Below the pieces are notes generated by a model. It was not told the origin of the DNA. It saw only the letters and a program-made list of their open reading frames with translations, and did not search any database. From Dryocosmus kuriphilus (Eukaryota; Arthropoda; Insecta; Hymenoptera; Cynipidae), in the NCBI GenBank assembly GCA_038277395.1, contig CM076192.1, positions 200,508,161 to 200,572,160 on the forward strand: DNA of 64,000 nt. Reading direction: 5' to 3'. This document shows, piece by piece, positions 47,199-59,023 of this stretch; the first letter of the stretch is position 1, and the number at the start of each line of letters is the position of its first letter. A program made the position numbers and the translations under genes.

Positions 47199-48172
47199 AA
47201 TATTTCTGTCTGAGCAGTCATCTTTTTTAGTTGAAAAATCTACAATTTCGTTCAAAATTGATATTTTCTTAGTTAAATTTTACTTTAAATTAGTCGAAAA
47301 ACTTACTTAAAGATTGTTTTTTTTTTGCGAATATAACTGCTTTTCAATATCTCATTTTTTTGTTAATAACTTTATCTTTTTTTATTAAAAATTCAGATAC
47401 TTTGCTTGAAATTTCAACTGGTACGTTTTTTGCGCAAAACTCGGAAGTTCAACTATTTTGTTGCAAATTCGTCTTTCTAGTTTTTTTCCTTCGTTTTTTA
47501 TTCAATTGATTTTGTTTGAAACTTAATTCTGTTTTTGCATATTTAACTATAATATTTTTGGTTAACAATTTAATTATTGTGTCAAAAATTAAATATTTCA
47601 ATTTGAAATCTTCAAAATTTAAAAAGTTTGAAATTCTTTTAAGTAGTTTTCAAACTTGAAACGTAATATAAAGTTATAAATTTCAAAAAAGGTTTTTGAA
47701 GTCAGAATTATTTGTTAATGCTCAAAAAGCACATTTTTCATATTTGGTAAATTGCGCATTTTTCTAAAATTCCAAGTGTTGGTCTTGAAATTTCTTCAGT
47801 TTATACAGAAGAAACAAAACACTTGCTGTTTTTACTTTTCATTTGAAGCTTTCTTTGAAAAACAGCCTATTTTGCCGGCCACCGAGAAGTCTTATAATTA
47901 AATACTTGAATTTGATATTTCTATTTGTTTGAAGCTGTGTGTTTCTTCAAACATTTATTTTTAACAACAGTATGTGATTTTTACTGATGTATTCTTTTTT
48001 TTTTGTTGCTTAAAACTTTTCTTTATAACAATAAAAATCCTTCAATTTTGAGAATATTTCTTCACTGACTTCGCTACTGGCTGAAATATTGCACTTTGAA
48101 GAAAATGATTTAATTTTCAAGCAAAAATATTTCAATTTTCAAAAAAATAGTTCTTTTTTCAAGAAAAGGAAG
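47199..48172. repeat. TTGAAAATTCAA-type repeat tract
   Basis: Continuation of the tract that the LINE interrupted. No gene. Confidence 0.55.
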
Positions 48173-49195
48173 CCAAGGTAAACATACCAGTTTTGTGGAC
48201 ATGTAAGATATTCAGGAATGATAGATCGGGTATAAAACAAATTCAATGCGTGTTTGAGATGTAAAATTAATTTTCGTGTAATACGTTTTCATTGAAATTG
48301 TGAAAAATACTTTTATATTCATCCTTGAAGGCTTTTCTCATTTAATATCAATTTTTTCTCAAGCAATGTCGCTGCACTAGTTAGTGAACTCTAGACTTTT
48401 CTGAGCACCAGCTTGTGAACAATGGAAGTATCATTTTGTGGACACGCAATTTTATTCTAAATTACTTTGTTAAACACGATTCATATCGACTTACATGATG
48501 TTTTAATGGAAAAAAAATCACTTCATTATTAATAATTTTATCCTTTTTTAATAAACTGGCGTCTTATAATAAAGTTTAGGAGTATATCAAATTTTTCTCT
48601 ATTAGATGGTGCTAGATTTTTATGAAAAGCTTCAAGTTTTTCGCATAAAAATCCATTAGAGCTTTTGAAATATTATCAAGGAACTATTAAACTCTGAATT
48701 TTTTCCATTATTTATTATTCTATTCCAAAAGTGTAAGATGAAATGTTTTGCTCAGAAGCACATAATATTTTTCTAAGTTTAATGAGAAGTACTTCAAGAT
48801 AGAATATATAATGCAATTTTGTTTTCTGAATAAATAATACTTTACTGAATAAACATAAATACAGAGATAAAACACGTTAGAATCTATTTTTTTTACATGA
48901 ATTTCTACAAACTGGTACATCAAAGTATTTTCTGCACCAGTTTGTAGACTGCTGTATTTAATAACAAATTATAAGAAATTAAGACTTTTAAGCGAGCTTG
49001 TGTAAAACATAAATATCCTTGCTTTATTAAGTTTCTTTTGCTAACGTACCTTGAATTTAGTGCGTTTTTCATAAAAAAACGTAAGTCTGTAAAGATCGTC
49101 GGAAATTTTTTAAATGTTTGATACATTAATATGGAAAAATATGAACAAGTGTCTACAAAATGGTACGTGTTCACAAACTGGTACGTTTACCTTAG
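48173..49195. mobile_element. non-autonomous TIR element, about 1.0 kb
   Basis: The left end AAGGTAAACATACCAGTTTT (about 48176) pairs with the right end, which reads AACTGGTACGTTTACCTT up to about 49194. The ACCAGTTTGTG-type motif recurs inside near 48404 and 48430 and in a hairpin at 48901-48947 (CTACAAACTGGT and ACCAGTTTGTAG). No transposase. Short frames inside have no domain. Confidence 0.65.
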
Positions 49196-50996
49196 TCGTC
49201 AACGGAATATTTTAATTTCTGAACCAAAATACCGGCTATTAAAGAAATAGTTGCATTTTCATGCAAGTAGGATAAGTTTTTACCAGAAAGAACTGATCAT
49301 TTTAGTAAAAAAATATTGATTTGGGGAAAAAATCCCCTAACATAACCTCAAATTGCTTAAACATACAAGTACAATAATACAACAGGGTCATTGAAAAAAT
49401 TCGTTAATAAAATATCGCTATTTTTTTCTTTCAGGATCATCTTCTCGAACAAGGCGAGGTAGAGATAATTAAGATATTATTTTTTAAATACAATATAAAT
49501 AAATCTTATTTTAGTCATAAAATGCTCAGAAATCTATGTTTTAAACTATTGATCACGTTAATGGGGGGTAATAATATGATTAAGTTAATGAAACCTCATA
49601 AAAAAAATGTATTTTTATTGTAAACTTTTTTTTTCTTCAATTCAACTTTTACATTTTCGTTTATGAATTTACCATATTTATCTGCGAATCCTTTTTATAA
49701 AAAATTCACTATTTTGATGAAAATTAAATTTTTTTACATCAAAAATACAAATATGGCTTATAGTGTTTGGAAGTGTCTTTTCGTGTACTTTGACACATTT
49801 TCTTTGTTGAGATTTTTAATTATTTTTTGGACAAACAGGAATTTTGTCAAGAATTAATCTTTTCTTGAAAAGTCATGCTTTATGGTTGAAAATTCAAATA
49901 TTTTCGGTCAAATTAATCTTTTTCTTTTTACTCAAAATTTATCTGTTTCATTTTTGGCTGAGATATAATTTTTTGTGTGTAATATCAACCACATTTGGTT
50001 GCTTTGAAATTTTAGGATTTTGTGGAGGATTAATTTTTTTCGAAAAATTGTGTTCTTTACTAGTTTCTTTCAAATACAAGGATTTTGTTTATAATTCATC
50101 TTTGGTAGAATGTTCAACTGTTTTGCTGAACTGTAATTCTTTTTTTTGACAATTTATCTTTCTTGAACTAGAATTCAATTGCCTTTCTGAACCTTTTTTC
50201 AATGTTGATAAATCAACTATTGTTGGTTGAAAAAAATACTTTTTGGTTTAAGTCAGTGATAAATTTTCGACAAAGAATTCATTCTTTTAGTTGAAAATTC
50301 GATTATTATATTAAAGATGGTGTTTTTTAGTTCGAACTTGAAATATTCCATTAAAAATTCATTTTTTTTTTTGTTGAAAATATAAGCATTTTGTTCAGAA
50401 AATCTCTTTTTTGTTGAAAATTTAACTGTTCGCTTCAGTGTTTAACTTAAGTGCTTTAACTGTTTGGCTTAAGCCATTCGAAGTTCTGTTTGGGAACCTT
50501 CAACAGAAATCAAGATTTTTCAAAGAAATCATCACGCAATATGACTAAAAATAGAGGCCTTTCGCAAACCCAATGGAAAAATGGGTCTCTTTGAGGTTAG
50601 ATTGACAAAAGGGAGATACGGGGTTAACCTGAAATTACTGAAACTTGTAAGCTTTTCTAAAAGAGCTGGCGATTTTGGTAGAAAAATATTGATTTGGAGC
50701 GAAAATTCCCAAACACAGACTCAAATGGTTTAAGCTTATGTACAAGTACGATAGTACAATTGGGTCTGGTGATAAAATTCGTTAATAAAAAATCGCCATT
50801 TTTTTCTTTCACGATCATCTTCTCAACCAAGTGGGATTAGAGGTAATTAAAACATTATTTAAAATACTATATAAAATAATAATAAATTTATTAATAAAAT
50901 ACTCATAAATCCAGGATTAAAACTTTGATAACGTTAATTAGGAGCAATAATATGACCAAGTTAATGAATCCCCATAAAAAAAACATATATCTATAT
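49195..50996. repeat. composite repeat spacer with higher-order copies
   Basis: Alternates TTGAAAATTCAA-type sequence with a distinct block. That block reads AAAATTCGTTAATAAAA, then ATCGC(T/C)ATTTTTTTCTTTCA, then an ATAATATGA(C/T)(C/T)AA phrase. It occurs near 49390-49620 and 50755-50990, and again in the 61.2-63.6 kb region. No gene. Confidence 0.55.
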
Positions 50997-51000
50997 CTTT

Positions 51001-51187
51001 TGTTACACTGAAAAATACACTGGGTACTTTTTAAAAAGGCGTGATATCTCTGAAGAGATATCACTGGTCTTTATTCACACGTGCGTACAATAGCTAGACA
51101 AAATTAGAACTGCTGTTGTGGGCCTAATGCCCCCTATATATACGTGTTGCTTATCTAAATTGGCTGTAAGCCTGTGGCTATATTACA
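51001..51187 (-). repeat. 3' LTR of the errantivirus
   Basis: Identical to the 5' LTR at 58833-59019. Polyadenylation signal at 51070-51075 (TTTATT on the plus strand). The 10-bp hairpin is at 51041-51064. Confidence 0.97.
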
Positions 51188-51198
51188 GCCCCCTTTTT
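51188..51198 (-). other. polypurine tract
   Basis: On the minus strand AAAAAGGGGGC lies directly before the 3' LTR (plus strand GCCCCCTTTTT), the plus-strand DNA primer site. Confidence 0.9.
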
Positions 51199-51222
51199 GG
51201 ACTGTTTTTAGTCCCTAAAAAC

Positions 51223-53022
51223 TTAAAACTTTAAGGATCTAGGCGTGATTGATTTTGGTACGGAGATATTGGTATTAATCATTGGGATCGCTTCTTGTCG
51301 GTGTACAGTATTGGCTTTGTTTCCGAAACTACAATTCGTATAGCAATTACCTATTAGACGTTTTACAAGGTCAATTACGGCGTTGAATATTCCTATTTTA
51401 TACATAGTTAAGAAAGTGATTATGCCTAAAGATATATATCCTATATATCGCAGCCAGTCTAGAGCATTTTCTTTCCATGTTCGAATTCGGTGGTGACTCG
51501 AAATTGTTTCTAGAATGTTTTCGGCGTTTTCTAGGCTAAGGTGTGTGTTTCGTAACGTGTCTGGGTCAATGGCGTTCGGTAGTAAGATCATCTTATTTTT
51601 TATTAAGGTCATATCTGGTATGTCTGTGTCGTATGTCAAGTTTAGTTTTATTGTTCGGGTAACGTTTAGGTCGTTGTTCATAATGTTCAATGATATTCTT
51701 GGTGACATGATTTTGCAATCGTGTCCGGTTATTATAAATGTTCCAACATTAATGGTTTGGGAATCTATTGGATGATTAGGGCAAATCAAGTCGATTTGTT
51801 CGGTTTCGGTGAATATTGCTAGATATCCATTTGTGATTGGTATGTAGGTTTCTGGCTGTAGCAAGAATGTTCCTAGCTTGCATTTATTTTTTGATTGGGT
51901 TCTGAGGAGACTAGCATCACAGGTGTTTTGTTGATGAGTTAAAAAGTTTGGTTGTTGTCTCTTACATATCTTGATTCCTTCCACTAGCTTACATTTACTT
52001 AGGCTTTCTTTGTCGGTTGGTACGTAGATGTACCTTCCCGTAAGAAGATATTCGTGGTCTAATATGATGCTTGTAAAAACCCCATCCTTTTGTTTGTTTG
52101 GGAGAGGTATTATTCTTTCGATGGTTAGGATTTCATTTTTTAATATTGGTAATTTTATAAAGTATATTAAAGAATCTGTTTTTGTGAGTATGCTGATATC
52201 CGCTGAGTCAATTATTCTTTGGTAATTTGTTCCTTGTCCTTCGAAGTGGTATCTCGTCTTGTGCAGGGTTTCAAATTCCTGAATAGTTGCTCTCATAATC
52301 GCGGGTGTGACTATTGTGGGCTCGATCATACCATGTTTACCGATGTTAATTGCGTTTAGAGCGGTTGACAGGTCTTCGCTCATTTCAGTGATGAAAATCT
52401 CTAATGTCGTTATTTTGTCCCGTAATACTGACAGCCTTTTATCTTCGTTTGACGCGTTGGCTAATTGTTTCATTAGTTGGTTTTCGATTATTAAGTTGTT
52501 ATTAAGGCTTCTCATATCTTGTGAAGAACTATCGAGGATTAGCTTAATAACTTTTGTATTGTTTTTGACAATCTCAGACACTTTCTTGTTGTCTGAGTAA
52601 ATTTGGTCAAATTCGTGGTTCACCTTATCTATGTCGTTTTGGGATAGTGTCCCGAAAAGTGTTTTCGAAATGTCTCCCACGAAATTAAATAAACCTCTTC
52701 TGAATCTACTTTTACCCATTATATTATGTAGTAAGATTTCTTTTGTTTTTAATCGGTCGTATCTGTGGATCATACTATCGATAGTGCTTCTAATTGGGCA
52801 ATTTTGATCGCAATTTTGGGTTATGAAATCTTTTAGTTTATTAATAGTGTACATTCTCTCGTAGGTATTGGTAAGATTAATTCCGATTATTAGTGTCCAT
52901 TGTTCTTCGTAGATGGTGGCTAAACCGAGTTCCTCTTTATATAGATTAGTCGTCAGTGGCTCGATTTTCACTTGGGCCCTGGCAAGGACTATCATTGCTA
53001 GTAATAACGTGCTGATCTTCAT
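51223..53022 (-). CDS. env: Env glycoprotein, F-protein-like fusion protein, open
   Basis: About 599 aa from the ATG at 53022, chosen because it is the first ATG and begins a clear signal peptide (MKISTLLLAMIVLARAQ). A furin-type site RFRR at about residues 106-109 is followed by a hydrophobic, Gly/Phe-rich fusion-peptide-like stretch. A long helical region, Cys-rich segments and N-glycosylation sites follow. A transmembrane helix lies at about residues 524-545, then a cytoplasmic tail. This layout is that of insect errantivirus Env, related to baculovirus F proteins. No stop or frame break was seen. The start overlaps the pol end by 77 bases, and in related elements env is made from a spliced mRNA; I cannot verify the splice sites here. 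Confidence 0.92.
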   Translation of the reverse strand: MKISTLLLAMIVLARAQVKIEPLTTNLYKEELGLATIYEEQWTLIIGINLTNTYERMYTINKLKDFITQNCDQNCPIRSTIDSMIHRYDRLKTKEILLHNIMGKSRFRRGLFNFVGDISKTLFGTLSQNDIDKVNHEFDQIYSDNKKVSEIVKNNTKVIKLILDSSSQDMRSLNNNLIIENQLMKQLANASNEDKRLSVLRDKITTLEIFITEMSEDLSTALNAINIGKHGMIEPTIVTPAIMRATIQEFETLHKTRYHFEGQGTNYQRIIDSADISILTKTDSLIYFIKLPILKNEILTIERIIPLPNKQKDGVFTSIILDHEYLLTGRYIYVPTDKESLSKCKLVEGIKICKRQQPNFLTHQQNTCDASLLRTQSKNKCKLGTFLLQPETYIPITNGYLAIFTETEQIDLICPNHPIDSQTINVGTFIITGHDCKIMSPRISLNIMNNDLNVTRTIKLNLTYDTDIPDMTLIKNKMILLPNAIDPDTLRNTHLSLENAENILETISSHHRIRTWKENALDWLRYIGYISLGIITFLTMYKIGIFNAVIDLVKRLIGNCYTNCSFGNKANTVHRQEAIPMINTNISVPKSITPRSLKF

Positions 53023-56000
53023 CTGAAAAATAAGGCATAACGTTATCAATGTGGACTTGTACCACCTTATTTTTCGCTAATAATTTTAAGTTGTTATTAC
53101 TGTTCAAAATATCGATTATTTTATAAGGGCCTTTCCAAGGAGGGTCTAGTTTGTTGTTTTTTGCATTATTTTTTACTTTAACCAACTGGTTCACCTTATA
53201 CAATGGGTGGTGTTTGGTGATTCTAGAATCGAGGTACTTTTTTGTCTTTTCATTTTCTAAGCTGATTCTTTCTCTGACTTTTGCTAAGTTTATCTCGTGT
53301 TTCTTTTTCCATTTTTTAATTAGCTCTTGGTAGGTTATCTTTGGGTTTTGTTGGATGGTTGACGGTAGATTGGGTTCTCGTCCGAATGTGAGTTCAGAAG
53401 GCGAGAATCCAGTGGTTTGGTTTTTTGTCGTGTTTATCACGAAATTTATGAATTTCAAGTTGTCGTCCCATTCCCTGTTATTTTCTGTCATAGATGTTTT
53501 GATCAGATTTCCTAAAGTCGAATGCATCCTCTCGATGTTCCCGTTTGATTGTGGGTGGAAAGCGGTTGTTTTTACATGTTGTATTTTGAGGGTTTCTTCG
53601 AATTGTTGCATCAGGTCGGAAACGAAATTTTGGCCTTGATCGGTTAGTATTGTCTTCGGGGCTCCGAAAGTATATATATAGTGGTCTATTAATTGCTCAA
53701 TTATGTCTTTGGTGGTTTCGTTTTTTAAAGGGAGGAGTACCGTATATCTGGTTAAACGGTCTTGTACACTTAGTATGTATTTATTACCTTTAAGTGTTTC
53801 TGGTAAAGGTCCATAAATATCCATAGCTATTTTGTCATTTGGTTTTAGAGGGATGTCGGGAATTACACTTTCCATTTGATATTTAATTCTCGTCGTTTTG
53901 TTAAGTTGGCAAATCGGACAATGTTTCACGTATTTTTTAACATCATTTTCCATGTTAATCCAGTGTCCTAGTTTTTGTGCCTTTTCTAGAGTGTTCTGCT
54001 CACCCATGTGGCTCGCATGTGCTTCTTTCACGATTGTTTCCCTTTCTTCTTTCGTCAGTTCTCTCGTGTTAACGAAACATAATGAGAATGTGTTTTGTGG
54101 GTAAAATATTGATAAAAATTCTAGCATTTCTTGGAGTAGCTCCTTTTCCAATGGGGAAATTAGGGGGTCTCCTATACGGATGCGTATAATAGTCAGTTTT
54201 TTTGCTAGTATTTCTTCTATGAGTTGGCCTAATTTTCTTAGCCATTGTTCCTCATTAAATTCCGGTAGGTCTTCCCTTTTCAATGTTCTCCAGAGTTTTC
54301 CTACTGCATTGGGTTTTACCTTGATTTTTCCTGGAATAGGGTTTAATCGCCATTGCATGAAGTCGGTATATAAATTTTCTGATTCGGGTTGTTTATCTGG
54401 TTCCTCTTCCTTCTCTGAGTTTGTTTCGGGCGAAGGTTCTCTCGCTACTCTGTCTGGTAATTTTATTTTGTCTTCTCCCTGTAGGATCCTGTCTTCTCTA
54501 ATTACTGGAGTGTCGAATATCTCTATTTCCGGTAATAGGTCTTCTAGATCTGTTTCTCCTTCTTCTTTCTCTGCTATTACTGCGCTTTCCATTGCTTGGA
54601 GCAGGGAGTCTTTCGTTATAGCAAATACTTGTCCTATATCTTTGCTGTTAATGGGAAAGAGTCTAGACAGACAATCTGCTACCTTATTTTCCTTACCCTT
54701 TAGGTATTCTATTTCATAAACGTATTCTTCGAGCCTTAGTCTCCACCTCAGTAGGCGGGAGCTAGGGTCCTTTACGTTATGCAGCCAGATTAATGCCTTG
54801 CGATCGGTTTGTATGGTGAATTTTTTCCCTAGTAAATATTGCCTTAAACGTTTGACGGCCCATACTATTGCTAGCAGTTCTTTTTCGCTAGTTGTGTAAT
54901 TTTGTTCGGCCTTATTCAGAGTTCTTGAGATGAACAGGCATGGGTGCCCTTCTTGAGAAAGGACTGCCCCTAGTCCGAAGTTGGAAGCATCGGTCGTCAA
55001 GACAAATTGTTTATTAAAATCTCGGAATTTCAACACTGGTGCGGATGTCAAAGCAGTTTTCAGGGATTGGAAGGCCTTTTCACAGTTCGGCGTCCAATTA
55101 AATGGTGTTTCTTTTTGTGTCAGTAGTGTTAGGGGTTTAGCGATAGTAGAGAAATTTTTTATGAATTTCCTATAATAGCCGGTTAAACCAAGGAAAGATT
55201 GGATGTCTTTTATTGTTTTTAATTGTTTAAAATCGAAGATTTTCTGGATTTTTTCGTTATTCGGTTTTACTCCGTCTTTTGTTATAATGTGTCCTAGGTA
55301 TTCCAGTTCCGGTTTTAAATATTCACATTTCGTCGGTTCCAATTTTAATCCTAAATCGATAATGCGTTGCAGCACGAGCTCAAGGTTGTTATTATGTTCC
55401 TGGATTGTACTTCCAAATATTACTATGTCATCGATATATACTAGGCAGTGTTTTCCAATGAGTCCATGGAATGCTCTATCCATCATTCTTTGGAATGTGG
55501 CTGGAGCGTTTTTCAGGCCGAAGGGCATTCTATTATATTCAAAGTGTCCTTGTTGTGTCGAGAACGCGGTATACTTTTTACACTCCTCCTTCATCGGTAT
55601 TTGATGGAAACCTGCACTTAGGTCGAGGGCAGAAAAGAATTTCGCTTTCCCGAGTTGATCCAATATATCGTCGATTACTGGTAACGGGTATGCGTCTTGG
55701 TCTGTGTCTTTGTTGATCTGCCTGTAATCTATGACCATTCGTAATTTTTCTCCTTTTTTAGGTACAATCCTCAATGGAGAGTTGAATGGGGATTGTGAAT
55801 GTTTTATTATTCCTTTGTCCAAAAGTTTTTGCGTTTCTTCAAGAGCGAATTCTTTGTGTTTTTCGGGTAGTTTGTGTGATTTTAAGTTTATTATCTTACC
55901 CGAGTTTAAAGTGATTTCGTGTTCAGTTAGCGCTGTGCAAGGTAGTGGATCTCCAGGTAGTACGTATGCCTTTTTGTGTTTTGAAATGATTTTCTTTATT

Positions 56001-56833
56001 GTCTGTTGGTTTTCTTTTTCAATGTGGTTTATTTTACAAGTTTCTAATAGTGTTTGTAGTTGTTCTAGTTCATCGTGGGTGTTTCCTTTTATTTTTTCGG
56101 ATTTGAATGGGGAGATCCTTATTGATTTTACCTTTTCGTATTTAATTTCCTCAGGCACTTTGGTTGGTTGTTCTGAGTAGTTGAAGAATGGTACTTGTAT
56201 TTCTTTGTTTTTAACTGTGTATAATCCGTCAGGAATATTACTTTGCTTCTCTATCCAAATATCTGTATGATTTTCATTACTCTTAATTCTACATATTTTA
56301 GCTTCCATCGGTGCTACGAATTCTCCGTCATCGTGTAGTGGTAGTTTCATTTTTTCGATTACCGCATATGTTGGTGTTATGGCGTATCTAGAGAATTTTT
56401 TGAAGAATGGTAGCCCTAAAATTCAATCCTCGGGCAACGGGAAATTTTGGTCCACTACGTGGAATAAGTGGGATTTTCCAAAGTAATTTAAGTATACTGC
56501 TTCATGGGATTCTCGGTTGTCATTTCCCATCTGAAATTTCTTGGAATATTTAATCTTATTTACTTCCTGGGGAATTGCATTTTCTTTTATTATATTTATG
56601 GCAGCTCCGGTGTCGACTAATAATCTGTAGTCTCCTCTACATCCTCTTCCCCTAATGGACTGTAGCTTTCCGGAGACTGTATTAATTCTGCTTGCTCCAG
56701 ATAATTTTCGTGTTCCAGGATCTCTTCTTCTGTCATCTCCTGGTTCTCTAAACATTCCTCCTCTTGGATGTTTCTTACTTGCGGTGGTCTTGTTTGGGAT
56801 TGTCCGTGCTGAAAATTTTGTCTGTGGAGGCAT
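52946..56833 (-). CDS. pol: Pol polyprotein (PR-RT-RNase H-IN), one in-frame stop
   Basis: Starts in the -1 frame inside the gag end. Protease: LLVDTGAAINII near 56610. A TGA at 56423-56425 interrupts the frame shortly after the protease; the same frame resumes and is open from 56422 to 52946. Counting from the ATG at 56350 (1134 aa): RT about 150-340 with ALDLSAGFHQIP (Asp243) and YIDD at 305-308; RNase H about 447-570 with TTDAS; zinc-binding H/C block about 778-814 ending CPIC; integrase core with Asp844 (AMDIYGP), Asp904 (ILTDQGQNF) and Glu940 (SNGNIE), a DD35E arrangement. Apart from the single TGA all catalytic residues are present. The C-terminus overlaps the start of env. Confidence 0.95.
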
Positions 56834-57932
56834 TGGGAAGCGAAGTGGCCTAATTTACCGCACTTGTGGCATGATAATTTTGCTCTTTCTGCCAATGGTA
56901 GAGTTTGGTTTAAAGCTTTCGCCCCAGCGGCGGCTGTTGTGTTGGCGTTTATTCTAGGAGGCAGTATGGGTCTTTGCGTAAACCTGGGGGTTGGTCGGGG
57001 TGCCGTTGGCGTATTTCTGACTGGTTGTGATTCTTTTAACCAAGTTTCATACTCTGCTGCCTCTTTCTGGGCCTCCATTAGTGTTGCTGGTTTCATTGCT
57101 CGCACTTGGATACTGATTTCTCGCCTTAGGTTTAACATATATCGGTTAATCGCCTCTTTTTCCTCAATCTTTAATCTGAGCCGTCTTTCGGTTCCTGTTG
57201 AGGATGCCTGTACTGCGTAATTCAGTTCATTTAATATCTGTTTAAAGCGTAATGAAAAGTTCTGAATGGTTTCGTTCGGACCCTGTCTACATGACTCCAT
57301 TCTACTTTTGATTGATAGGGTTGAGCCTGTCTGTTTTAAGTTTTGTCTTAAGGCTTCGTATAGATCATTGAAAGTATTTATAGGGGTGTAACGTATTGCC
57401 TTGTCCGCATTACCGGTGATTTTCTCTGCTAGGATAAAATCAAGTAGTAATTGTGGTTGAGAGCATTGGGTTTTTGTTCTCATTACGGTTTTTATGAAGT
57501 CCTCCACGCCCATGTCGTCTTGTCCATTAATGGGTTTGATAGCTCTAATGATGTCTTTGGCCGGTATCCCTTCGGGCAAGCGTGACACTTGATGAGGTTC
57601 TAATGACTGTTGGTTCCTTGCAGTGGGTTCGTATCTGCTTCTCCATCTCAACCTAGCATGTTCTACCTCAGACTCTTGGTCTTCTGTTATCCTTCCTTCG
57701 TTTATTTCTTCGGTGTCTGTCAGAATATTACTTTTTATTCCGATTCTCGCTAATATTTCTTTCCTTCTTCCATTCTTTTTTCATTTTCCTTGGATAATAT
57801 AGAAATATTTTCCGTTGCTGTTGATTGACTGATAACTAACTTGCTTATGCTATTCCTGATTTCCTCGATTGCCTTGAGTAACTCGATCGGGCTTCCTTCC
57901 GTTGAAGCGCGGGTTTGTGCGGGGGAGTCCAT
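56617..57932 (-). CDS. gag: Gag polyprotein, one frame break
   Basis: Structural protein of the virus-like particle. An ATG at 57932 starts a segment of 60 residues that closes at 57750. The rest of Gag continues in another frame that is open from about 57775 to the stop at 56617. Homology-like continuity across the two segments suggests one frame lesion at about 57755-57775 (or a sequence error). The second part has the capsid-like region (about residues 25-200 of the 56617-57651 frame), then a Pro/Thr/Arg linker. A CCHC zinc knuckle follows, CHKCGKLGHFASQC (residues 261-274), then an acidic tail. The end overlaps the pol frame (56617-56833), the usual arrangement for -1 frameshift expression of pol in Gypsy elements. 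Confidence 0.9.
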
Positions 57933-58813
57933 TTCTGTGATGCACTGTGGTTCAGTCTAATCACTGTCAGAGTTATTTGTTGCGTGGCGTTTGGTAAATC
58001 AAATGGGAAATTAATGACCTACTCTATTTGTGTGCGTGTACTTATTTTAGATATGTCGGGTGTAATTACCGCGTAACAAATTAGTGTAGTTTGGACTCTG
58101 TCCTTTAGTACAAAGGAATGCTTCGTATCGTTCTACTACAATACGAACGATTTCAATGTAGGTTTTTTGTTTTTATTAAGGAGAGGTAGGGCTTGCGAGC
58201 ACGCGAAGTATGCCTCACCCAATACTTGAAATTCCACTCCACCCGATGTGAAACAAACTTTGGTTTTACATCGGTCGCCTTCCACAGACCGCAAAGGAGA
58301 TTGACACTTATCAAGTATTGTTTTACGATTTGTTTTTACGATTTGTACCTACTTACTCTATCATGCACTTACAGTGAATTTTCGTCCTTTTGACAACTGA
58401 CTGAAGATCCGTAGAGTTTCGCTCGTTGTCCGGATTCCCAATTCGGCTGGTGACGTGTCCCCAAGCTGCTACTGCTGATTTTCTTTGGAGCGGGTGTGGC
58501 TAACTCGTCCTCTTGTTGCTTAGGCAGATGCCTCCTCCGTCTGATTACGGGCCTCGTACAGTTTTGTCTTCTTGAGCTTTCTTATTGCTATTCTACGTAG
58601 AATAGGTCCTACTTAATTCAGACGCTAATTTCAATAGCAATAATATGGCTCTAGTGTTTTCGGGCTGACCGTAGTGCAGTCCGGAGTTCGTTTCTAGTTA
58701 TTTCGCTGGATTTTCTTTTCTTTATCGTCTTCCAGGCCTCCGCTGCTTATATGAATAGAAAGATTTTAATTTTTCACCGTGGAGAATACTTTCTTTCGAA
58801 GCACTACACGGAT

Positions 58814-58832
58814 CCTGGCAGGATCGCCAAAA
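58814..58832 (-). other. primer-binding site
   Basis: Directly inside the 5' LTR the minus strand reads TTTTGGCGATCCTGCCAGG. It begins with TGG after two to three T residues and fits the 3' end of a tRNA (Arg-like by sequence). Between here and gag lies an untranslated leader of about 900 bases (57933-58813) with no gene. Confidence 0.75.
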
Positions 58833-59019
58833 TGTTACACTGAAAAATACACTGGGTACTTTTTAAAAAGGCGTGATATCTCTGAAGAGATATCACTGGT
58901 CTTTATTCACACGTGCGTACAATAGCTAGACAAAATTAGAACTGCTGTTGTGGGCCTAATGCCCCCTATATATACGTGTTGCTTATCTAAATTGGCTGTA
59001 AGCCTGTGGCTATATTACA
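58833..59019 (-). repeat. 5' LTR of the errantivirus
   Basis: Minus-strand ends TGTAATA...GTAACA. Contains a TATATATA box (58967-58974) and an AATAAA polyadenylation signal (TTTATT on the plus strand, 58902-58907). A 10-bp perfect inverted repeat GTGATATCTC...GAGATATCAC lies between the polyadenylation signal and the inner end. Confidence 0.95.
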
Positions 59020-59023
59020 CTTT

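Larger units (their letters stand above)
51001..59019 (-). mobile_element. endogenous errantivirus (Gypsy superfamily, env-bearing), nearly complete
   Basis: The 187-bp LTRs at 51001-51187 and 58833-59019 read identical base for base. A 4-bp target duplication CTTT flanks them (50997-51000, 59020-59023). On the minus strand the order is LTR, primer-binding site, gag, pol, env, purine tract, LTR. Identical LTRs and a clean target duplication mean a very recent insertion. Gag has one frame break and pol one in-frame stop; env is open. Confidence 0.97.

Noticed and set aside
53151..57220. Many plus-strand frames of 60-179 aa
   Set aside because: Antisense shadows of the errantivirus pol and gag genes.
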